Below, in pieces: positions 4,758 through 5,092 of a stretch of DNA of 5,092 nt. This DNA comes from Caulobacter sp. (GTDB lineage: Bacteria; Pseudomonadota; Alphaproteobacteria; Caulobacterales; Caulobacteraceae). Positions within the stretch are counted from its first letter, which is position 1. Each line of letters begins with the position of its first letter. The stretch lies in NCBI GenBank assembly GCA_028291125.1, contig JAQGIN010000108.1:1-5092 (forward strand). The letters are read 5' to 3'. The position numbers were made by a program, and so were the translations under genes. Below the pieces are notes generated by a model, which searched no databases, was not told the DNA's origin, and saw nothing but the letters and a program-made list of their open reading frames with translations.

Positions 4758-4790
4758 TTGCGCGGATTTTTGCCCGCGAGTCTGTTAATG
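4758..4790 (+). promoter_or_regulatory. Possible weak promoter region before purQ
   Basis: The 61-bp spacer 4738-4798 is richer in T runs than anything around it. TTGCGC (4758-4763) could act as a -35 and TGTTAAT (4783-4789) as a -10 with a 19-base gap, and a GAGTC (GANTC-type) site lies at 4778-4782. The same bases can fold into CGCGG (4761-4765) paired with CCGCG (4774-4778). Any transcript would start near or at the purQ ATG. Support is weak and purQ may simply be read from upstream. Confidence 0.25.
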
Positions 4791-4802
4791 GCCGCGCCAT
4801 GA
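4788..4802 (+). other. Four-codon mini-ORF overlapping the purQ start
   Basis: ATG GCC GCG CCA TGA encodes M-A-A-P and its stop shares ATGA (4799-4802) with the purQ start codon. There is no strong Shine-Dalgarno before purQ itself, so ribosomes ending on this mini-ORF could restart on purQ. It may be chance. Confidence 0.3.
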
Positions 4803-5092
4803 AAGCCGCCGTCATCGTCTTCCCAGGTTCCAACTGCGATCGCGACTGCAAGGTCGCCATCGAGCGTTCCACCGGCGCCCGCGTCGAGATGGTCTGGCAC
4901 CAGGACACCGCCCTGCCCGACGATCTGGACCTGATCGTCCTGCCCGGCGGCTTTTCCTACGGCGACTATCTGCGCTGCGGGGCCATGGCCGCCCTGTCGC
5001 CGGTGATGCGCGAGGTCAAGGCCGCCGCCGACCGCGGCGTGGCCGTGGCCGGGATCTGCAACGGCTTCCAGGTGCTGTGCGAGGCGGGCATG
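4799..5092 (+). CDS. purQ: FGAM synthetase glutaminase subunit PurQ, 3'-truncated by window edge
   Basis: A class-I (triad) glutamine amidotransferase that hydrolyses glutamine and passes ammonia to PurL in the PurSQL complex. The first 98 residues are present, against a usual ~220-230. They show MKAAVIVFPGSNCDRDC at the start, the oxyanion-loop motif LPGGFSYGDYLRCGA (48-62), and GICNGFQVL (85-93) with the nucleophile Cys87. The catalytic His and Glu would lie beyond the window. The ATG at 4799 matches the family start. No Shine-Dalgarno is evident in the ~20 bases before it, so translation may depend on coupling or be leaderless. The frame is intact to the last base; purL would be the expected next gene, which cannot be checked here. 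Confidence 0.95.
   Translation, partial: MKAAVIVFPGSNCDRDCKVAIERSTGARVEMVWHQDTALPDDLDLIVLPGGFSYGDYLRCGAMAALSPVMREVKAAADRGVAVAGICNGFQVLCEAGM

Overview
The window is high-GC bacterial DNA and looks like an alphaproteobacterial chromosome, most likely from the Caulobacterales (Caulobacter/Phenylobacterium type). This rests on protein style, the presence of a DUF1476/F1-ATPase zeta-subunit gene (an alphaproteobacterial family), promoter-like sequences resembling the Caulobacter housekeeping consensus (TTGACGS / GCTANAWC), and a short GC-rich palindromic intergenic element. The genus is inference. No transposon, phage gene, rRNA, tRNA or CRISPR array is visible, and the coding density is that of a core metabolic region.

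Layout. Bases 1-2510 (+ strand) hold a tightly packed three-gene unit: the 3' ~97% of purB (adenylosuccinate lyase), a 2-oxoglutarate/Fe(II) oxygenase starting 1 bp after purB, and a family-6 DNA-deoxyinosine (hypoxanthine) glycosylase whose GTG start overlaps the oxygenase stop by 4 bp. A convergent small gene on the - strand (2526-2843) encodes the zeta inhibitor subunit of F1Fo-ATPase. A 265-bp divergent control region (2844-3108) separates it from a second + strand purine unit: purC (3109-3867), a palindromic spacer, purS (TTG start, 3934-4173), a DUF3291 gene (4249-4737) and the start of purQ (4799 to the window end).

How the genes fit together. PurQ and PurS are the glutaminase and the small structural subunit of the three-part FGAM synthetase; PurL would be expected just downstream, outside the window. 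PurC makes SAICAR and PurB cleaves SAICAR and later adenylosuccinate, so four de novo purine genes lie within 5 kb. The most thought-provoking arrangement is the apparent translational coupling of purB to a glycosylase that removes hypoxanthine, the base of IMP, from DNA. PurB acts just below the IMP branch point, so a link between purine flux and removal of misincorporated deoxyinosine is plausible.

The non-coding spacers also contain structure: mutually exclusive GC-rich hairpins and a GANTC site at the purC promoter, an inverted repeat in the predicted zeta-subunit leader, a REP-like palindrome before purS, and a four-codon mini-ORF overlapping the purQ start. I do not see a clearly new multi-gene system; the findings are contextual and regulatory hypotheses.
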